A program made the position numbers and the translations under genes. This document shows positions 38,675-38,882 of a DNA stretch of 38,882 bases, one piece after another. Origin of the DNA: CBFCZU01 sp965602635 (lineage in GTDB: Bacteria; Planctomycetota; Phycisphaerae; SM23-33); NCBI GenBank assembly GCA_965602635.1, contig CBFCZU010000008.1, positions 1 through 38,882 of the forward strand, in the 5' to 3' direction. The notes below the pieces were generated by a model, which saw only the letters and a list, made by a program, of their open reading frames with translations, ran no database searches and had not been told where the DNA came from. Position 1 is the stretch's first letter. The number at the start of each line of letters is the position of its first letter.

Positions 38675-38882
38675 TTACTTCGCCTTGGCGGGAGGCAGTT
38701 GCGCCTTTATCTCGGCCGCGGCGGCGGCCGGATCGTCGGTGGCGATGATGGCTGAGCAAACCGCCACGCGCCGAGCGCCGGCGGCCACCAGCTCGCCGAC
38801 GTTCCCGCCAGAGATGCCGCCGATGGCGACGTGCGGCACGGAGATCTCGGCCAGCACCTCCCTGAGGAAGGCGATCCCCGCG
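38675..38882 (-). CDS. thiE: Thiamine-phosphate synthase, C-terminal end (cut by window)
   Basis: Joins the thiazole and pyrimidine halves of thiamine. Only the last 69 codons are here; the gene enters from the window edge. The fragment has the typical ThiE ending: VPHVAIGGISGGNVGELVAAGA (phosphate-binding GGI and the following helix) and VAVCSAIIATDDP, where the AV-x-SAI pattern is diagnostic. Its stop codon is at 38675 and there is a 307-bp gap to the convergent DUF4432 gene. Upstream control, such as a TPP riboswitch, would be outside the window. Confidence 0.82.
   Translation of the reverse strand, partial: AGIAFLREVLAEISVPHVAIGGISGGNVGELVAAGARRVAVCSAIIATDDPAAAAAEIKAQLPPAKAK

Noticed and set aside
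1..38882. CRISPR array, prophage, IS element or rRNA genes
   Set aside because: No regularly spaced repeats with unique spacers, no integrase, transposase or phage structural genes, and no rRNA-like conserved stretches were seen on either strand.

Overview
The window is high-GC, gene-dense bacterial chromosome with about 27 protein genes and no tRNA, rRNA, IS or CRISPR that I could see. The gene set suggests a planctomycete-type bacterium, perhaps Phycisphaerae-like. The clues are a formylglycine sulfatase, a protein with two secretin-N-terminal-like domains but no secretin barrel, PilT beside an aberrant PilB-like protein, an APC permease fused to a PTS EIIA domain, a short UvrC and a DUF4432 protein. 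This placement is inference from gene content, with no marker gene to confirm it.

Layout. 1-4.8 kb: a hybrid histidine kinase (CHASE, PAS, kinase, two receivers, Hpt) overlaps a REC-GGDEF diguanylate cyclase, a likely phosphorelay to c-di-GMP. 4.8-8.2 kb: ispH, a convergent GT39-like membrane glycosyltransferase, then queE and queD of 7-deazaguanine synthesis. 8.2-11.5 kb (minus): pyrK-pyrD and an exported STN-like protein. 11.6-18.4 kb (plus): the APC-EIIA permease, pilT, a membrane-anchored GspE/PilB homologue that has lost its Walker A lysine, and a CvpA-like membrane protein. 18.4-25.2 kb: hflX (minus), sulfatase and HAD phosphatase (plus), then a GH51 arabinofuranosidase and araM-type glycerol-1-phosphate dehydrogenase pair (minus). 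25.5-34.4 kb: a coiled-coil membrane protein, pgi (minus), a PrsW-like protease, purM, an alpha/beta hydrolase, a B12-binding radical SAM protein, tatC and nth. 34.7-38.9 kb: uvrC lacking its HhH tail (minus), a histone-deacetylase-fold enzyme with a Tat-like signal, a DUF4432 protein, a structured intergenic region and the end of thiE.

Between the genes there is more structure than usual. Several genes have a -10 hexamer only 7-10 nt before the start codon, which suggests leaderless transcripts. There are also several kinds of inverted or tandem repeats: a nested palindromic element before the sulfatase, a five-hairpin cluster between convergent genes, a CACAGAG-type element after nth with a related fragment upstream of the CvpA-like gene, and short tandem repeats next to pyrK/pyrD and queD. 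The strongest leads are the degenerate PilB-like protein in its pilT/CvpA setting, the low-GC PAS cassette flanked by duplicated linkers in the first kinase, the leaderless-promoter pattern, and the possibly exported deacetylase-fold protein with a second internal start.
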